Shown in pieces: positions 44,917-56,132 of a stretch of DNA of 64,000 nucleotides. This DNA is from Pseudomonas migulae (GTDB taxonomy: Bacteria > Pseudomonadota > Gammaproteobacteria > Pseudomonadales > Pseudomonadaceae), in NCBI RefSeq assembly GCF_024169315.1, contig NZ_JALJWR010000001.1, positions 3,150,501 to 3,214,500 on the forward strand, written 5' to 3'. The notes under the pieces were generated by a model. It saw only the letters and a list, made by a program, of their open reading frames with translations. It searched no databases and was not told where the DNA came from. Every line of letters starts with the position of its first letter. Within the stretch, counting starts at the first letter, position 1. Both the position numbers and the translations under genes were made by a program.

Positions 44917-45615
44917 ATGCACAAGTCCTTGCTCAGCGCTTCGCTGTTTGCCCTCGCGCTCGCAGCCCCGCTCGCCTACGCCCACGAGGCTGGCGACATC
45001 ATCGTTCGTGCCGGTGCAATCACCGTCAACCCGAAAGCCGACAGCTCCAGCGTCAAGGTCGATCAAGGCCCGTTGTCCGGTGCCGACCTGGGTGGCAAGG
45101 CCACCATGAGCAGCGACACGCAACTGGGTCTGAACTTCGCGTACATGCTCGACAGCCACTGGGGTATCGAGCTGCTCGCCGCCTCACCGTTCGAGCATGA
45201 TGTGAAGATCAAAGGCACCGCCCTGGGCGCCGCCAACGGCAAACTCGGCACCCTGAAACACCTGCCGCCGACCCTGAGCGTCGTGTACTACCCACTGGAC
45301 GCGAAGTCCGCGTTCCAGCCGTATGTGGGTGCCGGTATCAACTACACCTGGATCTACGACGAACACGTCGGCAGCGAAGCCCAGGCCAACGGCTTCAGCA
45401 ACTTCAAGGCAAAAAACTCCTGGGGCATGGCGTTTCAGGTCGGTGCTGATTACATGATCACCGACAACATCATGCTCAACGCCCAGGTGCGCTACATCGA
45501 CATCGATACCCAGGCGACCGTGGAAAACAACGCCGTGGCACCGGGCACCCGGGCCAAGGTCAATGTGGATGTTGATCCGTTCATCTACATGGTGGGTCTG
45601 GGTTACAAGTTCTAA
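44917..45615 (+). CDS. oprG: OprG, OmpW-family outer-membrane protein
   Basis: 232 aa. The signal peptide MHKSLLSASLFALALAAPLAYA is followed by HEAGDIIVRAGAITVNPK, the OmpW/OprG mature start. An eight-stranded barrel is indicated by alternating strands such as LGLNFAYMLDSHWGIELLAAS, PTLSVVYYPLDAKSAFQPYVGAGINYTWIYDE and the C-terminal DPFIYMVGLGYKF with terminal Phe. It is thought to give a hydrophobic lateral channel for small apolar compounds. Upstream is an Anr-like box, downstream a strong terminator, so it is monocistronic. GGAG precedes the ATG. Confidence 0.93.
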   Translation: MHKSLLSASLFALALAAPLAYAHEAGDIIVRAGAITVNPKADSSSVKVDQGPLSGADLGGKATMSSDTQLGLNFAYMLDSHWGIELLAASPFEHDVKIKGTALGAANGKLGTLKHLPPTLSVVYYPLDAKSAFQPYVGAGINYTWIYDEHVGSEAQANGFSNFKAKNSWGMAFQVGADYMITDNIMLNAQVRYIDIDTQATVENNAVAPGTRAKVNVDVDPFIYMVGLGYKF

Positions 45616-45648
45616 ATCGTTCACGTGGTGGGAACGAGCTGGAAAAAA

Positions 45649-45673
45649 AAGGCGCCTTCACAGGCGCCTTTTT
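45649..45673 (+). terminator. Rho-independent terminator of oprG
   Basis: AAGGCGCC-TTCACA-GGCGCCTT forms a GC-rich stem followed by a T-run (to 45673). The A-run upstream makes it usable also by the converging epimerase gene. Confidence 0.92.
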
Positions 45674-45689
45674 CATGGCTGCAAAAAAC

Positions 45690-46611
<922 letters not shown>

Positions 46612-46619
<8 letters not shown>

Positions 46620-47496
46620 GGCGATAGAACCTGTCCAGTAAGCCCGGGAGTGCCGCACGCCAGGCGCGGGGCTTGATCCCGAAGGTGTGGAGGATTTTCT
46701 TGCAGGCCAGTACCGCGTGTTGCGGTTCTTCGGCAGCGTCCGGGCGCGCGGCGTGAGCCTGGGCAGTCGGCGCTTCGATGGCCAGCGGATGCAACGCGCG
46801 GGCTTCGGTGAGAATGGCCTGCCCCAGCGCCAGCGGCGTGGTCGCCTCGTGCCCGGCGTAATGGTAGGTGCCCCACAGCGGCGCCGCGCAATCGAGTTGC
46901 TTGAGTACGGAAATGATCACCCGGGCCGCGTCGTCCACCGGTGTCGGATTGCCCCGGCGATCATCGGCCATCAGCAGTTCGTCAGGTTTTTCGGCACGGG
47001 ACAGGAAACGCCCGAGGGTGCCGTCGGGGCTGTCATCGAGCAGCCAGCCGAACCGCAGCAGCACGTGCTGCGGGCAGGTCGCGCGGACGCTTTGCTCGAT
47101 CCGCCACAAGGCCTGACCGCGCAGGCCCAGCGGCACCGGCTCGTCTTTTTCACTGTAGGCGGTGGCCCGGGAGCCATCGAACACGCGATAACTCGAGGGT
47201 TGCAGCAGAACGATGTTGTGATGCTGGCACAGCTCGGCCAGACGCTCGACCGCACGCTCCTGCCCGGCCAGACGCGGCTCGCTGACCGTCTCCGCCTGAA
47301 ACCAGTCGAAATAGTAGGCAAGGTTTATCAGCGCGTCCGGGCGCGTGTCGTCGAGCAGTTGCGTCAGGCTCGCGGCATCCCAGCCGTCTTGCGGTGGGCG
47401 GGGGGCGAGGAAACCGATGTCTTCCTCCGCACCGAGGCGAATCAGCGCCTGCCCAAGGGCATTTCCGCCGCCCAGTAACATAAGGCGCATTCGCAT
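46612..47496 (-). CDS. Sugar-nucleotide reductase-like protein (RmlD-type)
   Basis: 294 aa. N-terminal Rossmann motif LLGGGNALGQALIRLG (about residues 7-22). Further family features are LTQLLDDTRPDALINLAYYFDWFQAE and VRATCPQHVLLRFGWLLDDSPDGTLGRFL, with the C-terminal HYAGHEATTPLALGQAILTEARAL. It resembles dTDP-4-dehydrorhamnose reductase family proteins, but the usual Y-x-x-x-K is not evident, the closest being around YSEKDEPVPLG. It may be a non-catalytic or divergent member. It lies upstream of the epimerase and overlaps it. Confidence 0.78.
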
Positions 47497-47653
47497 AGAG
47501 TCAGCAGGCCCAGTCTGATTGGAACAATGGCTTTATCGACACCGCTTGCGGGCGATGCCGTCGATAGTTGTCGGAATCGTTGCATTTTGCGGGTTTAGTG
47601 CGCAACCGTCATCCGTAAAGTGTAGATCTCCGGGATTTGTGGTGATGCTGCCG
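47497..47653. other. Intergenic stretch upstream of the RmlD-like gene
   Basis: The divergent gap (47497-47820) to the Lhr gene holds no gene. This part must include promoters for the sugar genes. I see no convincing boxes; the rest is a REP pair. Confidence 0.35.
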
Positions 47654-47754
47654 GCCTCTTCGCGGGCAAGCCTCGCTCCTACAGGTCCGGGTCGTTCTTC
47701 AGTTTCGCGCACGGCATAAAACCTGTAGGAGCGAGGCTTGCCCGCGAAGAGGCC
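47654..47754. repeat. Long-arm REP pair (inward-facing)
   Basis: The arms GGCCTCTTCGCGGGCAAGCC and GGCTTGCCCGCGAAGAGGCC form a 33-bp inverted repeat with few or no mismatches, longer than the other REP pairs here. It is located between the divergent sugar and lhr genes. Confidence 0.92.
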
Positions 47755-47820
47755 CTAAAGACCCGCGAAGGTCTTGAGCGGTACTTGCATCTTCCCATCC
47801 CCGCCCGCATAAATTGTTCC

Positions 47821-50800
47821 ATGAATCTGCCCATTCCCACGGACGCTGCACTGGCAGGCTTCCACCCCGCCGTCAGCGCCTGGTTCAGCAGCACCTTCCC
47901 GACGGTCACCGCCGCCCAGGCTCGGGCGTGGCCGCTGATCCGCCAGCACCGTTCGACCCTGATCGCCGCGCCCACCGGCTCCGGCAAAACCCTCACCGCG
48001 TTTCTCGCCGTCATCGACGATCTGGTTCACCGTGGCCTGGAAACCGCCGACGGTTTGCCTGACGAAACGCTGGTGGTCTACGTCTCGCCGCTCAAGGCCT
48101 TGTCCAACGACATTCAGATCAACCTGCAAAACCCGCTGGCCGGCATCACTGAACAGTTACGCGTGATGGGCTTGCCCGAGTTGCAGATCAATACCGCCGT
48201 GCGCACGGGCGACACACCGCAAAAAGACCGCTCGGCGATGCGCAAAACCGCGCCGCACATTCTGGTCACCACCCCGGAATCCCTTTACGTGCTGCTCGGC
48301 TCCGATTCCGGCCGGAAAATGCTCGGCACCACACGCACGGTCATCGTCGACGAAATCCACGCCATCGCCGCCAGCAAGCGCGGCAGTCATCTGGCCCTGA
48401 GCCTGGAGCGTTTGCAGGCGTTGTGCGCGGCTCCGCTGATGCGCATCGGCCTGTCCGCCACGCAAAAACCGATCGAAGCCGTCTCACGCTTTTTGGTGGG
48501 CCGTGATCGCGAATGCGAGATCATCGACATCGGCCACGCCCGTCCGCGTGATCTGGGCATCGAAGTACCGCCGGTGCCGTTGTCCGCCGTCATGGCCAAT
48601 GATGTCTGGGAATTGGTCTACGACCGCCTCGCCGTCCTCGCCCGCGAACACCGGACCACGCTGATTTTCGTCAACACCCGACGCCTGGCCGAACGTTTGA
48701 GCCGGCATTTGAGCGAGCGCCTCGGCAAGGAAGCGGTTGCCGCCCACCACGGCAGCCTGGCCAAGGAATTCCGCCTCGACGCCGAACAACGCCTCAAACG
48801 CGGCGAGCTGCAAGTACTGATCGCCACCGCGTCGCTGGAATTGGGGATCGACATCGGCGATGTCGACCTGGTTTGCCAGATCTCTTCACCGCGCTCGATT
48901 GCCGGGTTTCTGCAACGGGTCGGCCGCTCCGGTCACCAGGTCGGTGGCACACCGAAGGGCCGGTTGTTCGCCACCACCCGCGATGATTTGATCGAATGCA
49001 CCGCCCTGCTCGACTGCGTGCGCCGGGGCGAACTCGACACGCTGCAAATTCCTCAAGCACCGCTGGACGTGCTCGCCCAGCAGATCATCGCCGAGGTCAG
49101 TTGCCAGGAATGGCAGGAGCAGGCGTTGCTGGAGATGTTCCGCAACGCCTCGCCCTACGCCGGACTCGACGAAAAACATTATCAGGCGCTGCTGCAGATG
49201 CTCGCCGAAGGCTACAACGGTCGCCAGGGCATCCGCAGCGCGTTCCTGCACCGCGACGCCGTGACGCGCACGTTGCGAGGTCGCCGGGGCAGCAAACTGA
49301 CGGCCGTGACCAGCGGCGGCACCATCCCGGACAACGCCGACTACAGCGTGCTGCTGGAACCCCAAGGGCTGAACATCGGCAGCGTCAACGAAGACTTCGC
49401 CGTGGAAAGCATCGCCGGCGACATCTTTCAGTTGGGCAATACCTCGTACCGGATCCTGCGGGTCGACACCGGCAAAGTCCGGGTCGAGGATGCTCACGGG
49501 CAGCCGCCGACCATTCCGTTCTGGCTCGGAGAAGCGCCGGGGCGCAGCGCTGAATTGTCCTTCGCCGTGGCACGCCTGCAAGCGCAACTCGACGAGCTGC
49601 TCGGCGCTACGCCCGGCAACTTGCAACCGGCCCTCGACTGGCTGACCGACACCCTTGGCCTGAACCTCGCCAGCGCCGAACAACTGGTGGATTACCTGGC
49701 CCGCGCGCGCCTGACACTTGGCGCCCTGCCGTCCCAGGACACGCTGCTGATGGAGCGTTTTTTCGACGAGACCGGCGGCACGCAACTGATCATCCACACG
49801 CCGTTCGGCAGCCGTATCAACCGCGCTTGGGGCCTGGCCCTGCGCAAGCGATTCTGCCGCACCTTCAATTTCGAATTGCAGGCCGCTGCCAGCGAAGATG
49901 CGATCGTCCTGTCGCTGTCCACCAGCCACAGTTTTGAGCTCGATGAGGTCTGGCGCTACCTGCACAGCAACAGCGCCGAGCACTTGCTGATTCAAGCGGT
50001 ACTCGATGCGCCGCTATTCGGCGTGCGCTGGCGCTGGAATGCCGGGGTCGCGCTGGCGCTGCCGCGTTACACCGGCGGGCGCAAAGTCGCGCCGCAGATT
50101 CAGCGGTTGAAAAGCGAAGACCTGATCGCCAGCGTGTTCCCCGACCAGATCGCTTGCGTGGAAAACCTCGCCGGTGAGCGGGAGATTCCCGACCATCCGC
50201 TGGTGGAACAGACCCTCGACGATTGCCTGCACGAAGCCATGGACTGCGAAGGCTGGCTGGCCTTGTTGCGGCGCATGGAAAGTGGTGACGTTCGCCTGAT
50301 CAGCCGCGACCTGCCGGCGCCCTCGCCGCTGGCCGCAGAAATTCTCAGCGCCCGGCCTTACACCTTTCTTGACGACGCGCCGCTGGAAGAGCGCCGAACC
50401 CAAGCCGTGCTCAACCGGCGCTGGACCGATCCGCAGTCCACTGACGACCTCGGCGCGCTGGATGCGGAGGCGATTCAAGCGGTACGCGATGAGGCCTGGC
50501 CGACGCCGACCGGCGTTGATGAAATGCATGAGGCGCTGATGAGTCTGGCGTGCATCAGCGATGCCGAGGCGCAGGCCAATCCGCAGTGGCCCGATTGGCT
50601 GAAAGCACTTGCCGAGGGCGGTCGCGCCAGTCGTGTGCAGATCGATACCGAGCGATCACTGTGGCTGGCGCTCGAACGACTGACGTGCCTGCGGGCGATT
50701 TATCCACAGGCAAAATTGTTGCCGCCGCTGGAGGCGCTGCCCGGTTTCGATGAGCTCTGGGAACCGGACGAGGCGGTGCTGGAAGTCATCCGCGCGCGGC

Positions 50801-52140
50801 TCAGCGCCTTTGGTCCGTTGCCGCTGAGCACGATTGCCGAACCGCTGGGATTGCCTCCGATGCAAGTCACCCAGACGCTGGCACAACTGGAACGCGAAGG
50901 GTATGTGCTGCGCGGGCAATTCACCCCCGGCGTCGATCAGCAGGAATGGTGCGAACGGCATCTGCTGGCGCGGATTCATCGCTACACGGTCAAGCGCCTG
51001 CGGCGGGAAATCGAACCCGTGGCGTTGCAGGACTTCATGCGGTTTTTGTTCGACTGGCAGCATCTTTCGGCGGCGACCCAGGGCCAGGGCAGCGCCGTGT
51101 TGCCAGCGATCGTCGGCCAATTCGAAGGCTACCCCGCTGCCGCGTCCGCCTGGGACAGCGACATTCTGCCGGCGCGGATCAAAGGGTATTCGGCAGGTTG
51201 GCTGGATGACCTGTGCCGCAGCGGCAAACTGGTCTGGACGCGCCTGACTGCGCGCAGCAAAAGCGCCGGCACCGCGTTGCGCAGCACGCCCATTGTCCTG
51301 CTGCCGCGCAGTCAGGTCGGGTTGTGGAGCAGCCTGACCGAGCAGACACCGGTCAGCGAACTGTCGCCGAAAACGCAAAAGGTTCACCAAGCCCTCAGTC
51401 AGCACGGCGCGTTGTTTTTCGATGAGCTGATTCACGAGGCTCATCTGCTGCGCTCGGAGCTGGAAATCGCCTTGCAGGAGCTGGTCGGTGCCGGACTGGT
51501 GAACGCCGACAGCTTTGCCGGCTTGCGGGCGCTGATTACGCCGGCGAGTAAACGCCAGGCTCGCAGCAGCCGACGCGGACGTGGGGCGTTTATCGGCGGC
51601 ATGGACGATGCCGGCCGCTGGGCCTTGCTTCGACGCGGGCCGCCAGCACCGACGGTGGGCGACAAACATCCAACGCCGAGCGACACGCTGGAACACATCG
51701 CAATGACCTTGCTGCGCCGCTACGGCGTGGTGTTCTGGCGCCTGCTGGAACGCGAAGCGGACTGGTTGCCGAGCTGGCGCGAATTGCTGCGCACCTTCCA
51801 TCGGCTGGAGGCTCGCGGCGAGATTCGCGGTGGGCGGTTCGTCAGTGGCCTGGCCGGTGAGCAGTTTGCCTTGCCCGAGGCGATTCCGTTGCTGCGGGAA
51901 GTGCGGCGGCGGGCGCATGACGGGAGTCTGATCGCGGTGTGCGGGGTTGATCCGCTGAACCTGGCGGGCACGCTGTTACCCGGGGCGAAAGTACCGGCGC
52001 TGGCGAGTAATCGGCTGGTGTACCGCGATGGTCTTCCGGTGGCTGCGGAGATCGCCGGGAAGCAGGTTTTCTGGTTGGAGCTGGATCAGCAATCGACGAG
52101 TGATGTACGCATCAAGCTCACCCAGCGTAATCCCCTGTAG
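47821..52140 (+). CDS. lhr: Lhr, long-form DEAD/DEAH superfamily 2 helicase
   Basis: 1439 aa from ATG 47821 (an earlier in-frame codon at 47785 lacks a ribosome site and lies beside the REP pair). The SF2 core has Walker A APTGSGKTLTAF (about residues 54-65), DEIH in VIVDEIHAIAASKRGSH, SAT in IGLSATQKPIEAVS, and a second RecA-like domain with LIFVNTRRLAERL and QRVGRSGHQVGGTPKGRLF. The long C-terminal part includes winged-helix-like segments. It unwinds DNA/RNA hybrids and is damage-inducible in several bacteria. Its TAG stop lies inside the left arm of a REP pair. The pdeM partner known in some species is not adjacent. Confidence 0.93.
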   Translation: MNLPIPTDAALAGFHPAVSAWFSSTFPTVTAAQARAWPLIRQHRSTLIAAPTGSGKTLTAFLAVIDDLVHRGLETADGLPDETLVVYVSPLKALSNDIQINLQNPLAGITEQLRVMGLPELQINTAVRTGDTPQKDRSAMRKTAPHILVTTPESLYVLLGSDSGRKMLGTTRTVIVDEIHAIAASKRGSHLALSLERLQALCAAPLMRIGLSATQKPIEAVSRFLVGRDRECEIIDIGHARPRDLGIEVPPVPLSAVMANDVWELVYDRLAVLAREHRTTLIFVNTRRLAERLSRHLSERLGKEAVAAHHGSLAKEFRLDAEQRLKRGELQVLIATASLELGIDIGDVDLVCQISSPRSIAGFLQRVGRSGHQVGGTPKGRLFATTRDDLIECTALLDCVRRGELDTLQIPQAPLDVLAQQIIAEVSCQEWQEQALLEMFRNASPYAGLDEKHYQALLQMLAEGYNGRQGIRSAFLHRDAVTRTLRGRRGSKLTAVTSGGTIPDNADYSVLLEPQGLNIGSVNEDFAVESIAGDIFQLGNTSYRILRVDTGKVRVEDAHGQPPTIPFWLGEAPGRSAELSFAVARLQAQLDELLGATPGNLQPALDWLTDTLGLNLASAEQLVDYLARARLTLGALPSQDTLLMERFFDETGGTQLIIHTPFGSRINRAWGLALRKRFCRTFNFELQAAASEDAIVLSLSTSHSFELDEVWRYLHSNSAEHLLIQAVLDAPLFGVRWRWNAGVALALPRYTGGRKVAPQIQRLKSEDLIASVFPDQIACVENLAGEREIPDHPLVEQTLDDCLHEAMDCEGWLALLRRMESGDVRLISRDLPAPSPLAAEILSARPYTFLDDAPLEERRTQAVLNRRWTDPQSTDDLGALDAEAIQAVRDEAWPTPTGVDEMHEALMSLACISDAEAQANPQWPDWLKALAEGGRASRVQIDTERSLWLALERLTCLRAIYPQAKLLPPLEALPGFDELWEPDEAVLEVIRARLSAFGPLPLSTIAEPLGLPPMQVTQTLAQLEREGYVLRGQFTPGVDQQEWCERHLLARIHRYTVKRLRREIEPVALQDFMRFLFDWQHLSAATQGQGSAVLPAIVGQFEGYPAAASAWDSDILPARIKGYSAGWLDDLCRSGKLVWTRLTARSKSAGTALRSTPIVLLPRSQVGLWSSLTEQTPVSELSPKTQKVHQALSQHGALFFDELIHEAHLLRSELEIALQELVGAGLVNADSFAGLRALITPASKRQARSSRRGRGAFIGGMDDAGRWALLRRGPPAPTVGDKHPTPSDTLEHIAMTLLRRYGVVFWRLLEREADWLPSWRELLRTFHRLEARGEIRGGRFVSGLAGEQFALPEAIPLLREVRRRAHDGSLIAVCGVDPLNLAGTLLPGAKVPALASNRLVYRDGLPVAAEIAGKQVFWLELDQQSTSDVRIKLTQRNPL

Positions 52141-52227
52141 GCGCGAGGCTTGTCCGCGAAGAACGATAATGCGGTCATCTTGGTACACCGCGGCGCGTCC
52201 TTCGCGGGCAAGCCTCGCTCCTACGGG
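52134..52227. repeat. REPIN overlapping the lhr stop codon
   Basis: CCCTGTAGGCGCGAGGCTTG and its inverted mate GCAAGCCTCGCTCCTACGGG. The left arm begins within the last codons of lhr and provides the TAG stop (52138-52140). Confidence 0.88.
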
Positions 52228-52234
52228 ATGATGA

Positions 52235-54349
52235 TTACAAAGTACGCGGCTGATCCGGCAGCAACACAGGCGAATTCTCCGGCGCCGCACCATCATCCTC
52301 CGGCTCACCCATCACCCGCTTCGGCAGCAAAACCTGCTGTGGATAAGTCTGCGCGAAATGCACCCACGGGCTGTTATCCACAAGCTTTTTCAACCGCTGG
52401 TTAAACGCCCGGCTCACCGCATACTGCCCGCCCGACACCGTGCGGAACTGCGCCGTCAGCACCACGCCGTTGAGGTCCATTTTGTCGACGCCGAACACGT
52501 CCAGCGGCCCTTGCAGGTTGTACTTGAGAAACGCATCCTCGCGGATCGACTCCCCCGCCTCACGAATCAGCTCGATGGCCTTGTCCACATCGGTGTCGTA
52601 GGTGAACTGCACCGAGAAAAACGCATAGGCGAATTGCCGCGACTGGTTTGTCACGGCCTTGATCTGCCCGAACGGCACCGAGTGCACAAAGCCTTTGCCA
52701 TCGCGCAAGCGCAAGGTGCGGATGGTCAGGCCTTCGACGGTGCCGGCATGCCCGGAATCGAGCACCACCCAGTCGCCGATCGACAGCGTGTCTTCAATGA
52801 TGATGAACAGGCCGGTGATCACATCCTGCACCAGTTGCTGCGAGCCGAAACCGATGGCCAGGCCAACCACCCCGGCACCCGCCAACAGCGGCGCGACATT
52901 GATCCCGAGGTTGGCCATGGTGGTGATTGCGCAGATCACCACGAGGATGATTTTGATCGCGTTGCGCAGCAGCGGCAGGATGGTTTTGACCCGCGTACTG
53001 GGCTGTGTCGCGCGTTTGTTGATCGGCGGTTTCAGCGCTTCCTGAATCGCTGTATCGAGCACCACCCACAGCAACCAGGTCACCAGAAAGATCAGGCCCA
53101 TGCTGCTCAGCGACTCACTGATCGCCCGGCCCACCGAGTTGCGCTCGGCGAACTCGAACAGCGAGACGCCCCAGATCCGCCCGAGAATTTCGATGAACGC
53201 CACGGCCATGACAATCCGCAGCAGCGCATGCAGCAAGCTGAGAAAACGTTCCTTGTAGGCGCTGCTGCGCTGGATCGCCTGGGCTTTTCCGGATTTGAAC
53301 AGGTGCTGGAAAATCGTACTGAGGAACACCGTGGCGATCAGCAGAATGGTGGTGAACAACGCACAGCGCAGGGCCTTCTGATTGTCCTCGCCGACGCCGA
53401 TCAGGTTGATCGCCGAGACCATCACCATCAGCAGAATCGGCCAGTACCAGAGCCCGGAAAAAATCCGCAGGGATTCCTGCAACGAAGGTTGTTTCAAGCG
53501 CTGCGCCAGCGGCCGGTTGCGAATCAAATGCGCCACCGGACGCCTCAGGCGGATTACCAGCAAGCCAAAGATGATTGAAGCAAACAGACCGGTAAACACG
53601 GCGATGCTGCTGGTGATGTTGCCGCCCAGTTGCCGGGCGATCTGCGGGCTGGTCAAGGCGTCGCTGAGCGCCGCCAGGAAGCCGATCAGAAACAGCGGTT
53701 TGGGGCAGTAATCACGAATGATCTGCACCGCCCGGCGCTTGTGCCCGGTGTTGAACATGACGATCACGCACAAGAACATCGACGTGGAGAAAATGCCGCT
53801 GCTGGTGGCATAGGCAAAACACAGCGCCAGCGCCCGGCCCACCGAGTTCGGCAGAAAATGGCTGACGTATAACGTCAGCGGCAGGCAGATCAACGCGGGA
53901 ATCGTATACGGCAGCAGGTAGCCGAGCAGGTCCTGGCTGCGTTGCCGTTTTCGAAAAAATCGCCCGTCACTCAAGCGCTTGTCCAGCAGTGCGCCGAGCA
54001 CCGTGAGCAAGGCGAACACACCGAGCCAGACGCCGGACAACAACAGAAAATCGCCGACCACGCTCATCGGTGATCGAGAGGAAGGCTGATTCACCAGTTT
54101 GTCGACTTCATCCGCCGCCCGATCCGCCCGCAGGCGCCAGGCGTCGACCAGGTTTTCGTTGAGGTCGAGCTTGTCCTGAACGTCGTCGATGCTGGAACTG
54201 ATCGCCCCGAGCAAACCGCCCTGGACCAGCGGTTCCGGTTTCGCCGGCTCCTCGGCGGCGGGAAGCCCCGGCAGCGTGGCGGCTTCCAGTTCGTTGCTGC
54301 CTAGAAACAGCAACGCCCCCAGTAACATCGCGGTCTTGAACTTGAGCAA
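52235..54349 (-). CDS. MscS-family mechanosensitive channel with large N-terminal domain
   Basis: 704 aa if started at TTG 54349, which follows AGGAG by nine bases and gives a basic signal peptide (LKFKTAMLLGALLFLGSNELEA); ATG 54328 is the alternative. A periplasmic domain (about 25-100) precedes about 10 membrane segments. The MscS core is VAPLLAGAGVVGLAIGFGSQQLVQDVITGLFIIIEDTLSIGDWV (about 485-530) with the glycine/alanine-rich TM3, followed by TVEGLTIRTLRLRDGKGFVHSVPFG (beta domain). It protects against osmotic downshock. It is convergent with lhr across a REPIN. Membrane topology was judged by eye. Confidence 0.88.
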   Translation of the reverse strand: MLKFKTAMLLGALLFLGSNELEAATLPGLPAAEEPAKPEPLVQGGLLGAISSSIDDVQDKLDLNENLVDAWRLRADRAADEVDKLVNQPSSRSPMSVVGDFLLLSGVWLGVFALLTVLGALLDKRLSDGRFFRKRQRSQDLLGYLLPYTIPALICLPLTLYVSHFLPNSVGRALALCFAYATSSGIFSTSMFLCVIVMFNTGHKRRAVQIIRDYCPKPLFLIGFLAALSDALTSPQIARQLGGNITSSIAVFTGLFASIIFGLLVIRLRRPVAHLIRNRPLAQRLKQPSLQESLRIFSGLWYWPILLMVMVSAINLIGVGEDNQKALRCALFTTILLIATVFLSTIFQHLFKSGKAQAIQRSSAYKERFLSLLHALLRIVMAVAFIEILGRIWGVSLFEFAERNSVGRAISESLSSMGLIFLVTWLLWVVLDTAIQEALKPPINKRATQPSTRVKTILPLLRNAIKIILVVICAITTMANLGINVAPLLAGAGVVGLAIGFGSQQLVQDVITGLFIIIEDTLSIGDWVVLDSGHAGTVEGLTIRTLRLRDGKGFVHSVPFGQIKAVTNQSRQFAYAFFSVQFTYDTDVDKAIELIREAGESIREDAFLKYNLQGPLDVFGVDKMDLNGVVLTAQFRTVSGGQYAVSRAFNQRLKKLVDNSPWVHFAQTYPQQVLLPKRVMGEPEDDGAAPENSPVLLPDQPRTL

Positions 54350-54467
54350 AACGGGGAGCTCCTTGAAAAGGGTCTGTAAGGAACTGATTGGCAAATGCCC
54401 GGCAAGTTCGGTTTTCACCGTGAGATAACAGCCCGCACTGGTCCCTGTGAGGGAAAACACCAACCCT

Positions 54468-54602
54468 GTGGCGAGGGGGCTTGCCCCCGTTCGACTGCGA
54501 AGCGGTCGCAAAACCTGTGACCGCAGTACATCTGTAGAAACCGGGAGTCAGGATTTGGGGACGCTGCGCGGCCCAACGGGGGCAAGGCCCCTCGCCACAG
54601 GG
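54468..54602. repeat. Type-2 palindromic repeat (GAGGGGGCTTGCCCCC variant)
   Basis: CTGTGGCGAGGGGGCTTGCC and an inverted arm ending CAAGGCCCCTCGCCACAGG flank a wide spacer with GCGAAGCGGTCGC and GCTGCGCGGCCC arms. It lies between the mechanosensitive channel and the MFS gene. Confidence 0.83.
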
Positions 54603-54724
54603 TTCATCACCAGCAGGACGATCTTTGCGCACAGCTCAAATATCAAATGCCCACCCCTCTATTTTTCCGCATAACCCAAACCCGGACACTGCGCTCCATC
54701 AATCAATCCACCGGAGTTGCAGCC

Positions 54725-55936
54725 ATGCCCATTGCCTTGCTCGCGCTGACCCTCAGCGCCTTCGCCATCGGGACGACCGAGTTCGTCATCGTTGGCCTGT
54801 TACCCACGATAGGCACCGACCTCGGCGTCAGCCTGCCGTCCGCCGGCCTGTTGGTCAGCCTCTACGCATTGGGTGTTGCCATTGGCGCCCCGGTGCTGAC
54901 CGCCCTCACCGGCAAAGTCCCGCGCAAACTGCTGCTGTTGTCGCTGATGGTGCTGTTCACCCTCGGCAACCTGCTGGCCTGGAAAGCGCCGAGCTACGAA
55001 TCGCTGATCATTGCGCGAATCGTCACCGGCCTGGCCCACGGGGTGTTTTTCTCGATCGGTTCGACCATCGCCACCAGCCTGGTGCCGAAGGAAAAAGCTG
55101 CCAGTGCAATTGCGATCATGTTCACCGGCCTGACCGTGGCGCTGGTCACCGGCGTGCCACTGGGAACGTTCATCGGTCAGCATTTCGGCTGGCGTGAAAC
55201 CTTCCTCGCCGTCTCTGCACTGGGTGTGATCGCCTTCATCGGCAGCCTGCTCTACGTGCCGAAGAACATTGCCCACAGCAAACCGGCTTCGCTGTTGCAG
55301 CAATTGCAGGTGCTCAAGCAACCGCGTCTGTTGCTGGTGTACGCCATGACGGCGGTCGGTTACGGCGGCTCGTTCATCGCGTTTACGTTCCTGGCGCCAA
55401 TTCTCCAGGACATCTCTGGCTTCAGCGCCAGCACCGTCAGCCTGGTGCTGCTGGTCTACGGCATCTCGGTGGCGGTCGGCAACATCTGGGGCGGTAAACT
55501 GGCCGACAAACGCGGCCCGATCAGCGCCCTGAAAATCATCTTCGCCCTGCTCGCCGCCGTGTTGTTCGTGCTGACGTTCACCGCCGGCAACCCGTGGTTG
55601 GCGCTGGCCACCGTACTGGTCTGGGGCGCGGTCGCATTCGGCAACGTGCCGGGTTTGCAGGTGTATGTGGTGCGTCAGGCCGAACATCACACGCCGCATG
55701 CGGTGGACGTGGCCTCTGGGCTGAACATCGCTGCGTTCAACCTCGGCATTGCCGGTGGTGCGTGGGGCGGTGGTTTGATCGTCGCGCACCTGGGTCTGAT
55801 CCATACCGCGTGGATCGGCGGCCTGGTGGTGCTGGTGGCGCTGGCGCTGACCGCGTGGAGCGGCCGTCTCGATCGTCTCGGCCCGGTGTATGCCGAACCG
55901 GCTGAAGGTTCGACCCGCGTCGTCGCCGGCCACTGA
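54725..55936 (+). CDS. MFS transporter (AraJ/NepI-like DHA1 efflux)
   Basis: 403 aa from ATG 54725, preceded by GGAG at nine bases; an upstream in-frame ATG at 54647 adds a poorly hydrophobic leader. 12 membrane segments typical of DHA1 exporters. Landmarks: LSAFAIGTTEFVIVGLLPTIGTDLGVS (first segment), ALTGKVPRKLLLLSLMVLFTLGNLL (motif A region), RIVTGLAHGVFFSIGS, and GGKLADKRGPISALK between the two halves. These match the AraJ/NepI group that exports sugars or purine nucleosides. The substrate is not determinable. Confidence 0.85.
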   Translation: MPIALLALTLSAFAIGTTEFVIVGLLPTIGTDLGVSLPSAGLLVSLYALGVAIGAPVLTALTGKVPRKLLLLSLMVLFTLGNLLAWKAPSYESLIIARIVTGLAHGVFFSIGSTIATSLVPKEKAASAIAIMFTGLTVALVTGVPLGTFIGQHFGWRETFLAVSALGVIAFIGSLLYVPKNIAHSKPASLLQQLQVLKQPRLLLVYAMTAVGYGGSFIAFTFLAPILQDISGFSASTVSLVLLVYGISVAVGNIWGGKLADKRGPISALKIIFALLAAVLFVLTFTAGNPWLALATVLVWGAVAFGNVPGLQVYVVRQAEHHTPHAVDVASGLNIAAFNLGIAGGAWGGGLIVAHLGLIHTAWIGGLVVLVALALTAWSGRLDRLGPVYAEPAEGSTRVVAGH

Positions 55937-55941
55937 TAAAA

Positions 55942-56019
55942 CCTGTGGGAGCGGGCTTGCCCGCGATGGCGGCAGTGCGACAGATAGTCCGCTATCGCGG
56001 GCAAGCCCGCTCCCACAGG
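55942..56019. repeat. REPIN (outward-facing REP pair)
   Basis: CCTGTGGGAGCGGGCTTGCC and GGCAAGCCCGCTCCCACAGG, with a shorter spacer than the others (about 34 bases). It lies just after the MFS stop codon. Confidence 0.93.
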
Positions 56020-56132
56020 ATCCCTGGAGTTCTTTCGAGCTTTTACCGTCCGTAGTCCCGTCGAAACTTTCTCGCTTGTCCCGCAGTCATCAAAAGACAG
56101 AGGCAACCGGGGACCATCAGACGGGAGGCGAC